The notes: generated from the letters alone by a model not told the origin. A stretch of 64,000 nt of DNA from Brachypterus glaber (GCA_958510825.1 OY294051.1:2232001-2296000), one strand, 5' to 3'; counted from the first letter of the stretch, positions 1 through 11,365 are shown. Translations and numbers: made by a program.

Positions 1-420
1 TTTGGGGGGAAGTAGGTAGTTAAAAAATTTCCCAACTAAATATTAACATTTTTCCTACTTTTTACCCTGCGAAAAAAAGCTTTACCCCTGACGGAAAATT
101 TTGATGACCACCTCAAATTTTTTGTATATATTTGACATTTTTAGGGCAGGGGGCAAGGAATGAAAAGTGTGATACATAATTTTAGAGCTTATAAAATTCT
201 CTACTGGATTATTTTTTTTTTAATATTTTTTTAAGGGTGTTTAAAAAGTGTTAAAAATGGGATTTTTTTAGTGATTGATTTCATCTTAGTTTAAATGACA
301 TAAATAAAAATCGCATTTTTTAGCAAAAAACACCTTCAAAAAAATAAAAAATTAAAAAAAACATTGTGATATATTACAAAAAAATAATTTAGGTTATTTA
401 ATTTATTTTAATCTGTAAAA
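1..420. repeat. Partial copy of a TA-flanked foldback family
   Basis: The stretch from about 150 to 340, with a GTGATACAT block, a CTCTACTGG block and a run about ACATAAATAAAAATCGC, matches the internal part of the foldback element at 28509-29232 in the same order. A shorter match lies near 33530-33600. The left part would lie outside the window. No coding capacity is visible. Assignment rests on visual alignment only. Confidence 0.5.
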
Positions 421-1129
421 GTTCAGAAGTTAAAGTGGTGGCGGACTCTACACTGTATATACTTGTTCAGATAGACTCCCAGTTTTTATAGTGGCTTAAG
501 AATTGAATCAAAAGGCCTGTAAATAAAATTAGATACAATTTAACAGAAACCATCTGGAACAAAATGTGAACAAAATATAGTAAATCAATTTGATTATCCG
601 ATAATTACTGTAAAGAGGATCATCAATTATGTTTGAGTTTTTTTAATGTGCACGGTAGTCCTAAAGCCAATTTAAGTTTCAAAGAATTTATAGAAAAAAA
701 AAGGATTCCTTGAACCATGGACACTTCTCTTTTTGAAGAAAATATGGCTCTAGCTCAAAGGTTACAAGAGTTATTAATAAAAAAACCTTATTTTTAGTAA
801 AATTTTAAAGGATCACAACTCTCTTAGAGTTCGTTTTCGTACCTATGTTCTATGCTGGGTTTTCACATTTTGTGATGTAGAATTATCATCTTTAATGCAA
901 ACATAATATATTATATACATTGTATAACAATTCTAGTTAGGTTTTACCCATAGAATCAGTCTGTTCACAGAATCGCCTTAACTATTTTTCTTTTCGAAAA
1001 AGTTCAAACTGCAAAAAATAACATAAAACAGTCTAAAGTTTTGGTATTTGCATTTTTTTTTAAGTAAAATCTATAGAGCAATTCCGTGAATGGATTCGAA
1101 TTCTACGGACAAAAATTAACCACAATTGT
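421..1129. other. AT-rich stretch without a recognised feature
   Basis: No open frame of note, no inverted repeat and no match to other repeats in the window was seen. Confidence 0.5.
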
Positions 1130-2264
1130 TATACAGGGTGTATTTGAAATAGCGTAGGAAATTTTAACAGGTGATTCTACATGATAAAATATGACAAAAA
1201 GTTCCTATAAACATATGTCTAAAAAGGGAGCTACGCCCCTTTGAAAGTGGCTAAAAAATCGGTTTTTATTTAATAACTCAGGAACCCTTTGAGATATATT
1301 AACGAGGTTTTGCACGTGAATTAATCCTAATAAAGCCCATCTTTGTATGTCATTTTCACGTACTTATTTAAACCAGGGGTGTGCGAAACGGGGGGGCCTT
1401 ATCAGTTTTTTGTTCCAAACTTTTTTCTGTGTAACTTTTTTGCAATTTTATTTTTGAAATATGATTCCTCAGGTCAAAATACATAAAAAAGGTACTCTTG
1501 TTGTAATACTGTAGGATTAACCGTTTTCGCGAAAAGTTCATTTGAAGGTGAAATTTCAAGGTTCGAGGACGAAAAACCAAAATTTTAATGATGCAATGTT
1601 GTTCTACATCAAAAACTAAGAAAAAAAGTTTCCATACATGTAGGTCGAAAAAACGCTTTTAAAGCTACCATAGCACTTTAAAAATGGTGCATAGCTCCAT
1701 TAGGATTGATTTTTGAAAGTACCTGTCTATGAGGTTTTTTTCTTAGTTTTTAATGTACATTCACCCTGCATCATTAAAATTTTGGTTTTCATCATTTTAG
1801 TATTTAATTTTTCGTCCTCCAACCGTGGAATTTCACCTTCAAATTAATTTTTCTCGAAAACGGTTAATCCTACAGTATTACAACAAGAGTACTTTTTTAT
1901 GTATTTTGACCTGAGGAATCATATTTCAAAAATAAAATTGCAAAAAATTTACACAGAAAAAAGTTTGGGACAAAAAACTGATAGGGCCCCCCCGTTTCGC
2001 ACACCCCTGGTTGAAATAAGTACATGAAAATAACACATAAAAACGGGTCTTGGTAGGATTAGTTGACGTGCAAAACCTCGTTGATATATCTCAAAGGGTT
2101 CCTGAGTTATTAAATAAAAACCGATTTTTTTAGCCACTTTCAAAGGGGCGTAGCTCCCTTATGACGCATTTTTAGACATAAATTTATAGGAACTTTTTGT
2201 CATATTTTATCATGTAGAATCACCTGTTAAAATTTCCGACTCTATTTCAAATACACCGTGTATA
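1130..2264. mobile_element. 1.1-kb foldback element with CAGGGTG-type ends
   Basis: The left end TATACAGGGTGTATTTGAAA is mirrored by the right end, which reads TATACACGGTGTATTTGAAA on the minus strand. The two arms, about 500 and 550 bp, pair along nearly their whole length around a short centre near 1640-1715. Each arm holds the same ordered landmarks: a GGGAGCTACGCCCCT-like block, a GGAACCCTTTGAGATATATT block, a G-run next to TTTCGCACACCCC, and an AAACGGTTAATCCTACAG block. The flanking TA dinucleotides suit a Tc1/mariner-type insertion, but there is no transposase. The open frames at 1368-1580 and 1949-2143 are the two arms read in one direction and are not genes. Confidence 0.75.
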
Positions 2265-3484
2265 AATTCCCAAATTTTACCTAAAATTGTAAAGAAACTT
2301 TTAACAGTATCTTTCAAAAATGATCTGCTGCGATTGAGAGGTTGATGGTAATGAAAAGCCTAGACTCCATACTTCCAATATCCACTGGTTGTTTGTTTTG
2401 GCCATTTTCTCAAAACTTAAATTAGACTGAGGACTACCGTGTGTGCTGACTCTTTCATCCGTAAAAAGATGTATAAGGGCTCATTAAAATTAATTGAACG
2501 GCAGTAGAAATAACCAATGTAACTATTTTTGTCTGTATTTAATGCTGGTAATATTTTACAATTCGAGTTAACACACACAGAGAAAAAATATTTGTGATTC
2601 TTGTTATATTTGTAATATTTGTGATATTTGTGATATTTGTGACACACGCAGAGAAAAAATATTTGTTATATTTGAGATGTGTTATATAGGGGATAGGGGG
2701 GGAATATCGCGCAGAGTGTAATTCTGTGCATTTAAATATCTAAAATATTAAAATTTACCTTAAAAAACAAACCGTTTATGCCATATTTTAATACAAGTAT
2801 AAACAACTCTATTTAGTTGAGATTGCAACCTGCGTTGCATTGTAGTTAGGTTTTTTGAAATCACTCTAAAATAAGTTGTAACTTAATTAGTTTTAAACTT
2901 TATGATTGAATGTTTACAATAATTTTTTTAATTTAATAATAATAATAATAACAAATATATTTATTAATTATAATGATATATTTTAGCTATAATTATATAT
3001 AATTATTGCTAAAATATTTTTCTCCGTGTATATTTTTTTACATCTACATTATTTACAAAAATAATGAATAATAAACATGTTAGAAGTTCTTTTATAAGTA
3101 ATCTTAAGTAATTGTTGAAATGTATTATTTTTATGCAAAATATTTGGCCCAAATTACCATAAAAATAACAAAAATAAAAAAGAATTTGTAAATGTCATCA
3201 ATACATTTTGTCAACCGATACAAATCTATGTTGTGTATTCATATCGTGTCAGGCCATGTCAAGTTTTATCTAAGACATCTAACACTTTTATGAGTTTTTA
3301 CCTGATCCTATACGTTTTGACAAGTTGATTTAAAAAGCAATTTCAAAATATTGATGGTTATCCCAAAATATTAATCATTTCAAAACACCCTAGGTATAGG
3401 TAATCCCCAAGGAACAATTGCATTTTGAATACAAACAGGTTATAAACACAATGTATTTGTATTTTTTTTTGCCTGACGTATTTT
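2265..3484. repeat. AT-rich DNA with a short TTTGTGATA minisatellite
   Basis: Around 2575-2690 a degenerate array of about 9-bp units (ATATTTGTG) is bracketed by two copies of the block ACACRCAGAGAAAAAATATTTG. The minus-strand frame over it gives a lysine/tyrosine/histidine-rich string that is only the array translated. The rest of the interval shows nothing I can name. Confidence 0.5.
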
Positions 3485-3684
3485 NNNNNNNNNNNNNNNN
3501 NNNNNNNNNNNNNNNNNNNNNNNNNNNNNNNNNNNNNNNNNNNNNNNNNNNNNNNNNNNNNNNNNNNNNNNNNNNNNNNNNNNNNNNNNNNNNNNNNNNN
3601 NNNNNNNNNNNNNNNNNNNNNNNNNNNNNNNNNNNNNNNNNNNNNNNNNNNNNNNNNNNNNNNNNNNNNNNNNNNNNNNNNNNN
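3485..3684. other. Assembly gap of 200 N
   Basis: Exactly 200 unresolved bases, probably a fixed-size scaffold gap. Open frames drawn across it are meaningless. Confidence 0.99.
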
Positions 3685-4642
3685 AAGACCCCATAAATGA
3701 CGTCACATAAATTATAAATAAAGATAACAAATCTTTGACCCTGATCACTTAAAGATCTAAGATTTTTCATATGTTATTAAGGGGGGACTCTATCCGAATG
3801 TCAATTTAAATCTGCTCAGGAATAAGGGTTATTAATGTATACATTATACTAACTGGCACCTGTGAACTGAGGCAAGGGGAAGAGAAGAGGTAAAATTGAA
3901 TTTTTTACATTCCACCCAGGTGCCAGTTGATAAAATTTAGATATTAGCTATAAGGAAACTCTAGTACATGTCGTTATTATTTCATAAAATTATTCCTGAA
4001 ACGATTTTATTAAAAATTGGGAGTTTTAGGATCAGTATCTTCAGACTGAAATATGAAAAATCCAGAAATTCTTGATTTTCAGTCAATTTGACATTACTTG
4101 ATTTCTGATAAAACCCTTTTTCTTCATATAAAAAAAGATCTCTATTTTTGCTTTGTGTCAGATTAAACAGGTGAGATAGTGAGAAAAATCTCACGTATGA
4201 GGGGCATACGTTGGGCCCCCTCTTCAAAATAGATTTTTTTTAGAGTTATCCCTAGGGGTAAAGCTTTTTTTCAGGGGAGGACCTTTATTTTTTTTTGGTC
4301 ACCCCTCACGGGCTTCGTGTCCGCTGTTTTTACTAAAATGTGATAACAATGCGTGACCGAAAAACAAGGCATTCTTTACTTGAGTATACATTTAGCCAAG
4401 AACAAAGAAGACCACTTTAGGTCGAGTAATACAGTAGTAGTCAAGGCCAGAACCGGTTCTGCTTTATCATATTGAACTGCATTTGAATTGTGGTGTTCCT
4501 ATATTTATTTTATTTATTTATTTATTATAAAAAAATACTAATAAAAATTAAATTTGTAAGTTGAGGACGCTGAGGACTAAAAATACGATCCTAGCAGTTT
4601 TTTTTCTCTAAATTTGGCCCAGTACTAACGGGAATATTTAAA
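3685..4642. other. AT-rich stretch without a recognised gene
   Basis: No supported gene. A block at about 4560-4596 (GGACGCTGAGGACTAAAAA then TACGATC) is repeated in the same direction at about 5819-5853, so a diverged direct repeat flanks the hAT element at 4651-5718. Confidence 0.4.
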
Positions 4643-4650
4643 GTTATTAA

Positions 4651-5718
4651 TAGAGATCGGATTTTACCGAGTCGTGACGTCGAAATCCATAGCCGGGTAC
4701 AAATTAACAATAATTTTATATACATGTTTTATAAGCTATCAAACTACTACATTTACAAAGAAAAGTATATAAAAATTATGAAAATCCCGTTACGTTGTTA
4801 TTTAAGTAAAAGAAAATTAAAAAAAAACAACAGGTACCAAAATTATAATTTAGTTGGACTTTTAAATAATCCAAATTTTATTTAATAGTATTGTAACATG
4901 ATGGTTAAGTATTACTTTTACCAAGTTAAAAAATATCTGCCTGGCCAATCCTATTTTGTACTCTGCAGAGGTCCAAGCTCTAAACTTGTTTCCGTATGCG
5001 TGCGACGAAATAAGTGAGATGTAAGACCAAGCGTACCATGTTATTTTATTGGTTAGAATCACGCGCATGCGGAAGCAAGGTTATTATTTCAAGTAAATTG
5101 AGTAATTTCGTTTGACTTTTTACTTTACTTACCAATGCGAATTAATTTTTTTTTTGCTCTAATTTTTTCGTTTTTAATATACTCAAACTCTAGTTCTGGA
5201 TAACTATTCAGAACTAGAGTTCGGCGGCACTATTTTATACTGCACATTTTGTAAAAAAGACAACCTGAAAAAGAAAAAATAATATTTTAGGACATGTGAA
5301 TACAAAAACCTATAAAGGAGATGAAAGCAAGGACTTTTTTAATTAATTAAGTTTAATTTGCCTATTTGATCACAAGTTATAAACGTCACGTGACCTTTAA
5401 TTGCGAATAAAAAACGATTGGTCTGGCAGTTTTTTTTATTTGGTAAAAGCAATAACCAGCCACCATGCCACAATACTATAAAATTAAATTTGGATTATTA
5501 CCCAAAGAGTAGTTGGGCTCGTAATCGTAATTTTCAGAAATTTTATTTTTTAAAATTTTCTTTTGCTTAAATAAAACTTTATGGAATTTTCATAATATTT
5601 ATATAATTTTCTTTGGTAATGTAGTAGTTTGGCAAAATCTTTATAAAATTAATATGAATTTGTTAACTTATTGTACCCGGCTATGCATTTTGACGTCACG
5701 ACTAAAATCCGATGTCTA
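4651..5718. mobile_element. Non-autonomous hAT-type element, 1068 bp, exact 8-bp TSD
   Basis: The left end TAGAGATCGGATTTTA and the right end (TAGACATCGGATTTTA on the minus strand) are terminal inverted repeats. They continue into GTCGTGACGTC and a CCGGGTACAA-like block. The element is flanked by the exact 8-bp duplication GTTATTAA at 4643-4650 and 5719-5726. An 8-bp duplication with TAGNG-type ends is characteristic of the hAT superfamily. There is no transposase frame, so this is a deletion derivative or MITE. Inside, near 5184-5220, CTCTAGTTCTG and its complement form a hairpin. Confidence 0.85.
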
Positions 5719-5726
5719 GTTATTAA

Positions 5727-6264
5727 ATAAACTAAATGTTTCAAAATTTCGGCATCATAATCTAAAAGATTAAATCTATGTATTACATAGAGATGACATC
5801 TTGAACAATTTGTAACTTAGGGACGCTGAAGGCTAAAAAATACGATTTTAGCATTTAATACAAATAAACGGCAAAAACAAGCAGAGCAAAATTAGAATGT
5901 AGGTATTCAAAATCATCAAGCTTAACTGTTTTATTGAATGTTTTAGGGGAGAGTCGATATAATTAACAGAATCAATTGAAAATTAATTAATGATTTTTTG
6001 TTACTTTACCTAGGTATGAAAAGTTATTATCTTACATGATTTTAATTAAGTTACACAATATGGTGTTAATTGAGATTTGTTAGCACACTTTCTCTGTTAT
6101 TATAGCTCCCACTTTTATAAGGGAGAATTTGCAATAATTCACAAAACATAAATACAATAAAATTTTAATTTAATGGATATTTCTTATATTTGATAGAATG
6201 AAACTTAAAATAAAAACCTTTCGCTGGAGATTGGAGTCTTTTGAAATGAGGTACTGCAAAAGAG
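5727..6264. other. AT-rich stretch without a recognised gene
   Basis: Only the second copy of the diverged direct repeat at 5819-5853 was noted. Confidence 0.4.
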
Positions 6265-6479
6265 CGTTAATATAAAGTATCGCTAACATCTCGGTTTGTT
6301 TGTAAACAAATGGTAGGTATATTCAGGCTGAACAATAATAATTACCAGTAACTGTTATTGTTGTCTCTGTTAGAACAAAGCTGTGCGAGTAAGACAGATA
6401 AATGTATATGTTGGCTACGTTTTTGTCAGTTTTTACAAATGAAATGCCTATTCTAGAGAGAAGAGTTATTAGTTCGTTG
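6265..6479 (+). mobile_element. 250-bp hAT-like MITE, 5'-truncated copy
   Basis: Matches the intact family copy at 6794-7046 from the CGTTAATATAAAGTATCG block to the right terminus AGTTATTAGTTCGTTG. The left inverted repeat, about 38 bp, is missing. It lies in the same orientation as the next copy, with about 310 bp between them. Confidence 0.85.
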
Positions 6480-6793
6480 GACGTACGAGATATGTGTGGG
6501 GAGATACAGGGAGGGACCTCATTTAGGCGCTTGGTATACAGTATTCGCTACATTCGTTAAGATGCGCGACTACGTCACTAAGAAGGCATAAATTACTTCA
6601 CTCCTCGCCTTCAGAAGCTCATACGTCGGGTAACCTTTTGTAATATTATTAAATAACTTTGCCTACGCATGTGTAGAATGGACTACTGCTCACAAATATC
6701 AAAGGATAAACATTTTAGAGAAACAAAAGAATTGGCTAGCTATAGGTTGAAGTGAAGAGATGGTTCAAATCACACTTAGGACTGAAGTAAGTG
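6480..6793. other. Spacer between two MITE copies
   Basis: Somewhat less AT-rich than its surroundings. No gene or repeat was recognised. Its last 8 bases are the left target duplication of the next element. Confidence 0.4.
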
Positions 6794-7046
6794 CAACGAA
6801 CTAATAACTCTTCTCTCTAGAATACGCATATCGTTAATATAAAGTATCGCCAACTTCTCGGTTTGTTTGTTAACAAATAGTAGGTATATTCAGGCCTGAA
6901 CAATAACAGTTACCAGTAACTGTTATTGTTGTCTCTGTTAGAACAAAGCTGTCGAAGTAAGACAGACAAAGTATATGTTGGCTACGTTTTTGTCAGTTTT
7001 TACAAATGAAATGCCTATTCTAGAGAGAAGAGTTATTAGTTCGTTG
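6794..7046 (+). mobile_element. 250-bp hAT-like MITE, intact copy
   Basis: Both termini carry the inverted repeat CAACGAACTAATAACTCTTC, which continues into TCTCTAGAATA. The flanks AGTAAGTG (6786-6793) and ATTAAGTG (7047-7054) are an 8-bp target duplication with one mismatch. The centre holds a short palindrome around GTTACCAGTAAC. The small frame across 6975-7157 merely reads through the right half and the flank. Confidence 0.88.
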
Positions 7047-7054
7047 ATTAAGTG

Positions 7055-7977
7055 GCAAAAAATTCTTTATAAATTTGGAAAGTACTCTTTTGCATTTTGG
7101 TACAGGAACAACACTGTCAGCATTGCCAAAGTAAAACTAAACCATAGTACTTTATAGTCCTCATTATTAAACTATTCACAGCACGCATGCGCTAAAAGTG
7201 TATAATACGGTATTATTTCCAATTTTCTAAAATCGTCAAAAAACGTCCTAGACAAAAAATTCTTGGATGCAAATGTGTTTCATGAAAAAATAAGAAACTT
7301 TGAAAATGTTCGTCTGTTCGTCATTCCGTGTGTCCGTCTGTTTCCTGTAAATACGAAAATCAAGAACGAATTATCCCATCTAAGTACTCAAAATTTTCAG
7401 GAAAAGTTCTATAAGAGGAAGATCCCTATTGTTTTTGAAAATAATCTTTTGACAAAAAAAATGGGGTAACCCCCCAAAAACTTTTTAAAAAATCGAAACA
7501 CTATCTTCTCCAGATTTTTTGGAAAAACTAGTTTCATTTTTATTTGTTTGAAATTTTTTTTTTGCTTTTTTCCTTTTTAGAACTTTTTTTTCTTGACAAA
7601 AAAAACTGTTCGTAGCAGTATCTATTTTTCGTTTTAAATAATTTTAACTTGCTTATTTGAAAAAATGCGATTTACCATCCACTGTAAATAGTATATAATG
7701 GAATGCGCAGCATTACATATCTTTACGACTTGTTCAACTCTGCTTTTACAAAATTATACACCACAAAAAATACATATATAGCCACGTAATAATACTCCCG
7801 TAATTGGTTTTCTCGACTAAAATTGGTGGTGTACAATTTAAAATTAGTGGTAATCGCATGGTATTAAATTTTGACCGGTTTTTATGTGGGACGATAACTA
7901 TAAAAAGGGTGGAAGGTTGCCCTTCATTAAATTTTTATAATTTCATTGAAAAAATAGACATCTAGGTAGAAAGGACC
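7055..7977. other. AT-rich stretch without a recognised gene
   Basis: A CGTCTGTTCGTCATTCCGTG-type pyrimidine run near 7309-7345 resembles one upstream of the SINE at 41.8 kb. No other structure was seen. Confidence 0.4.
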
Positions 7978-8417
7978 GACAACTAAAGTTTATTTTTTTA
8001 AGGTATAGTTATTTTAAACCTTCCCGCTTGCAAACAATCTCGAAATTACCATAGCAACGTAAGATACGCATGCGTCGTAGGCGAAATGACCTGGCCCAAT
8101 TTACACAACCGTAAAACGTTGACGTGTCATTAACGAGAACAAAACAATCGTTTATTCCTCTAAATGATTGGAATAAAAGCGATTTTAAAAGCAAATTTGG
8201 TTTTTACAGGAATACAAAAGTGTTTTTTAGCAACAGCTTTATCAATTCTCTTTTTTTACTTCAAAAGATCATAAAAAAAGTAAGTAAAAAAAATTATAAA
8301 TTTTAGTTATATTGACATTCAAAACAAGCCACATGCTTCAGTGTAGATCGGACTTTGTGGAGTATTTAGCGGCAAATTTGAAATAACTATACCTTAAAAA
8401 AATAAACTTTAGCTGTC
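7978..8417. mobile_element. 440-bp inverted-repeat element
   Basis: The left end GACAACTAAAGTTTATTTTT and its continuation into AAGGTATAGTTATTT return in inverse orientation at 8377-8417 with one mismatch. No convincing target duplication or transposase was found, so the superfamily is undetermined. The short frames inside are not supported as genes. Confidence 0.7.
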
Positions 8418-8766
8418 ATCAGTTTAAAAACAAAACGCCAAAAACTTTGACCACTTTGTAACACTGAGAAAAATGGGACAAATGTACTATGTTTACCAAG
8501 CAATATTTTTCTGTGCGCATTTTTTTTAATTGTAATGCTGTCCAGTTTTGGAAACTTTAAGATAACTTAGTTTATGGAATTTGACCCCTACAAAATAGAA
8601 GCTGTAAAAGCTCTCTGTAAGCTCGACCCTTACATTTTACTGTCCAAACTTTAAAGCTCAGCGAAGTTTAATTAAACTTTAATCTTTATCGGCCACTTAA
8701 ACAGTGTTTTGTAATAACATGTTAACCAACATTGTGAAATGACTGTGGGTTTTTGAACAGTTTACT
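8418..8766. other. Unannotated stretch
   Basis: No supported feature. It ends at the target duplication of the LINE fragment. Confidence 0.4.
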
Positions 8767-8778
8767 TAACCCTATGTT

Positions 8779-9382
8779 AGGAGGTGGCAAGGTGTGAGGC
8801 AGTACGTTCAGGCAACGAGACAGATGTATACTTCTGCTCGGATAGCCAGGCAGCTTTAAAAGCTCTTAACGCACCAGCAACAAGATCCGCTCTGGTGCAG
8901 AAGTGCGCTGGCGAGCTGGATGAGCTAGCAAGAACAAAAAGAGTTCACCTTGTATGGGTACCAGGTCACTGCGGTATTCCAGGCAACGAGAGGGCGGATG
9001 AACTCGCCAGACTGGGTGCCGGAAAGCCCTGCCTGGGTCCTGAACCAATTCTCGGTATCACAAGGAAACAAGTGAAGACTGCCCTCAACGCTTGGGTGGA
9101 AAGTCAGCTTAAGGAACACTGGACCGAGCTTAGCGGTTGCAGGCAGGCAAAGGAATTCCTAACCAGGCCAAGCAAAGCTAGGTCGGTCTGGCTACTAGGA
9201 AGGGGCCGAGCAACCATAAGCCTCCTTACAGGGGTCCTTACGGGCCACTGTGGGCTTATGCGACACCTAAGCCTCATGCGGACGGTAAACGATCCGACCT
9301 GCCCTGGGTGTGGGATGGACGAGGAAACGCCCTACCACTTCAGAGCCTACCCACCTTTTACTACTACTACTACTACTACTAC
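8779..9382 (+). pseudogene. 5'-truncated LINE: RNase H and Cys/His motif of the second ORF
   Basis: This is the 3' end of a non-LTR retrotransposon of the RNase H-bearing kind (R1/I/Jockey-like). The frame enters at the truncation point and has no true start; a GTG at 8784 only looks like one. Residues about 18-28 hold the RNase H box SDSQAALKAL, and about 57-77 hold VWVPGHCGIPGNERADELA. Further on, about residue 182, comes CPGCGMDEETPYHF, the zinc-type motif usual in these proteins. The reading then jumps to a (TAC)n tail at about 9358-9382. Compared with the related tail at 43214-43465, roughly 220 bp including the last ~50 codons are missing. Exact 12-bp duplications TAACCCTATGTT at 8767-8778 and 9383-9394 bracket the insertion, so it arrived dead. 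It is GC-richer than the surroundings. Confidence 0.9.
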
Positions 9383-9419
9383 TAACCCTATGTTGCGCTT
9401 AGTTAAAATACTGGTTTCA

Positions 9420-9690
9420 ACTATCCGAACGGGTTAAGGCGTCTATCTCACATACTTGATACGTCGGCTAGCGTTAGTTGGATTCTCACTCGCACCCATT
9501 GCCTTTTGCAGTTAATTAATAATTGAAATTTGGCGAAGGCGAAAACTAAAAAAAGACATCTCCCTAAAAACTGGTGCGAGAGTTAGTTAAAGCCGGTGGT
9601 TCCTTCTTTTACTAGCCCACACAAGTCCTGGACTTACGAGACGCTTAATTAAGTAGAACAGTACTAATCCACAGGTTTATTCACCAATAG
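9420..9690 (+). mobile_element. tRNA-derived SINE, diverged copy
   Basis: The head at about 9428-9500 contains a degenerate tRNA-like A box (GGGTTAAGGCG) and B box (GTTGGATTCTCAC). The body repeats the blocks found at 42402-42590 and 60901-61050: AGTTAATTAATAATTGAAAT, TTGGCGAAGGCG, and ACTAGCCCACACAAGTCCTG. It ends near CTTAATTAAGTAGAACAGTAC. The head differs from the 41.9-kb copies, so it may be a subfamily. Confidence 0.75.
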
Positions 9691-9831
9691 TTTCTTACGC
9701 AGGCTAGATGCTAATTAGTACCACGGGGTCAGACTGAATGAATTTTGATTCACTTTACCCCCACTTATTCACTTAACCCCGGTTGACGGATCTTTTTAAA
9801 AGCATACAAATACTATAAATAATTTTTTTTA
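9691..9831. other. Short unannotated stretch
   Basis: Nothing recognised. Confidence 0.4.
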
Positions 9832-10520
9832 CGAGTGCTTTAGAATGTAAGCAAATACACACACTTTTCAAACACAGAATGAATCCATTCTAGCTCTAGT
9901 ACGGTATGAATATTCTTTATCAAGTGTTAGAATGAGCACATGTAGTGCCATCTCTTTATAAAAGTAAAGAAAACTGTAGCAAAATAAGCAAAAATATATA
10001 TATTTTACCATGAAATATTGAATAATTTAATGCAGTTTAAAGTTTTGCGTTAAAATTACATAAAGTTTATTAGTTTTTCTTAATATTTGACCAGTTTTTT
10101 AATCAATTTAGTTCAAAAAATTAAAACTGCTCCGTTTAATGTTAAATGTCACAACAATCTGACATAACCTTCAATTTTTGCATTATAATTTGTAAATATA
10201 TGCTAAAATTAAATAAAAATCTTTTTTAAGTAATGACTAATTAATTAATTATTAAATAACATTAATCGCGTTATTTAAAAATATGTGTTTTGTTGCATTT
10301 ACAATGTGGAGTCACAAAAAACATCGTTTTTAACCTTGTTCGCAGTTTAAAGCCAAGTGTTTCATATTTGCAGTCGAAGAAAAAGTATAATCTACAACAC
10401 GTATGGAATAGTCATTCCGCGCTCGCGGGAGCGTCATACTCTCCTGCCGGCTCGTATGACAAACTTTCCGCTCGCGGGGAATATTGCCTATTCCATACTA
10501 GTTATAAAATATACTATTCT
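9832..10520 (-). mobile_element. Hairpin-ended ~690-bp repeat (family H1), copy a
   Basis: On the minus strand it starts with an imperfect hairpin of about 110 bp: TATGGAATAG and AGCGG on the left pair with CCGCGAGCGCGGAATGA and CTATTCCATAC on the right. About 500 bp of AT-rich DNA follows, and it ends in CTTACATTCTAAAGCA. Five copies occur in this window in both orientations. There is no coding capacity, and the frames at 10290-10598 are readings through the hairpin. The superfamily is unknown to me. Confidence 0.8.
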
Positions 10521-10758
10521 GTGTGTATTTTTGCAGGAATTAAAATCTATCAACAAAGTTGTCTTAAAGTGACCAAAACTGGACAGATTCAGAATTAACA
10601 ACTTTGAGAATCCAATTTAAGGGATTAGATGTTGGCCTAAAGGGTGCAATGTATAATAAGGGTTAATAGAAATGGGTTTTGGAAAGTAAATACTTGTTGA
10701 ATAGTTCCTTAAATTAACATTTCTCAGATTACGACAGTTTAATTACGAAATATTAAGT

Positions 10759-11265
10759 CTAAAGATCACTTTACACGGAGCAATTTGTACGCAAGTTTGA
10801 TGCTATGCAAGTTTGCTGCCAGATATAGCATGAGGACAATTGGACATTGATTTGCCTTTTCACGGAGCAAGTTGTACGCAAGTTTGGTGCTATATATTGC
10901 AAGGTAAACGGTGCTGCCAACCAGACAATTTTGACGTGTCTCTGAGTTTGTTGACAAAAACATAACTAGCATTTGCTTTTTTAAGGAAGTTTTTTAATTA
11001 GACAGATCGATCTATTATTAATAATAATAATTATTAACATGTGCAGTTGCTACTATATTAGTAAAATTAAATCGATTTGGTAACTTTTTTCCAGGTTGGA
11101 AATAACCATAAAACTTGCGTGAAAATCGCCGAAAAATAGAACATGTTCTAAATAATTTGATGGCACGAAAATGGCCTCAAACTTGCCTGAAGGCAATCAT
11201 TCTTGCAACAAACTTGCATAGCATCAAACTTGCGCACAAATTGCTCCGTATAAAGTGGCTTTTAG
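10759..11265. mobile_element. ~500-bp inverted-repeat element (CACTTTACACGGAGCAA type)
   Basis: The left end CTAAAGATCACTTTACACGG is followed by AGCAATTTGTACGCAAG. The right end mirrors this as ACTTTATACGGAGCAATTTG on the minus strand, giving inverted repeats of about 55 bp. A second copy of the left motif (CACGGAGCAAGTTGTACGCA) begins near 10860, so the left end is partly duplicated. No exact target duplication was found. The frames inside (10766-10972, 11115-11372) run through the inverted repeats and are not supported as genes. Confidence 0.75.
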
Positions 11266-11365
11266 GATTGGACATCCAAAACTCACTTATCTGGAACCCA
11301 ATCACAAGCTTTAAACCAGCCGTCTCAAATGAGCGAGAATGCTTTCTCATAAAAAACTTATGTCC

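Noticed and set aside
1368..2143. Two minus-strand frames of 70 and 64 aa in mirrored positions
   Set aside because: They are readings of the two arms of the foldback element, with no similarity to a protein family.
3390..3770. Frames of 92-126 aa on both strands
   Set aside because: They run through 200 undetermined bases, so openness carries no information.
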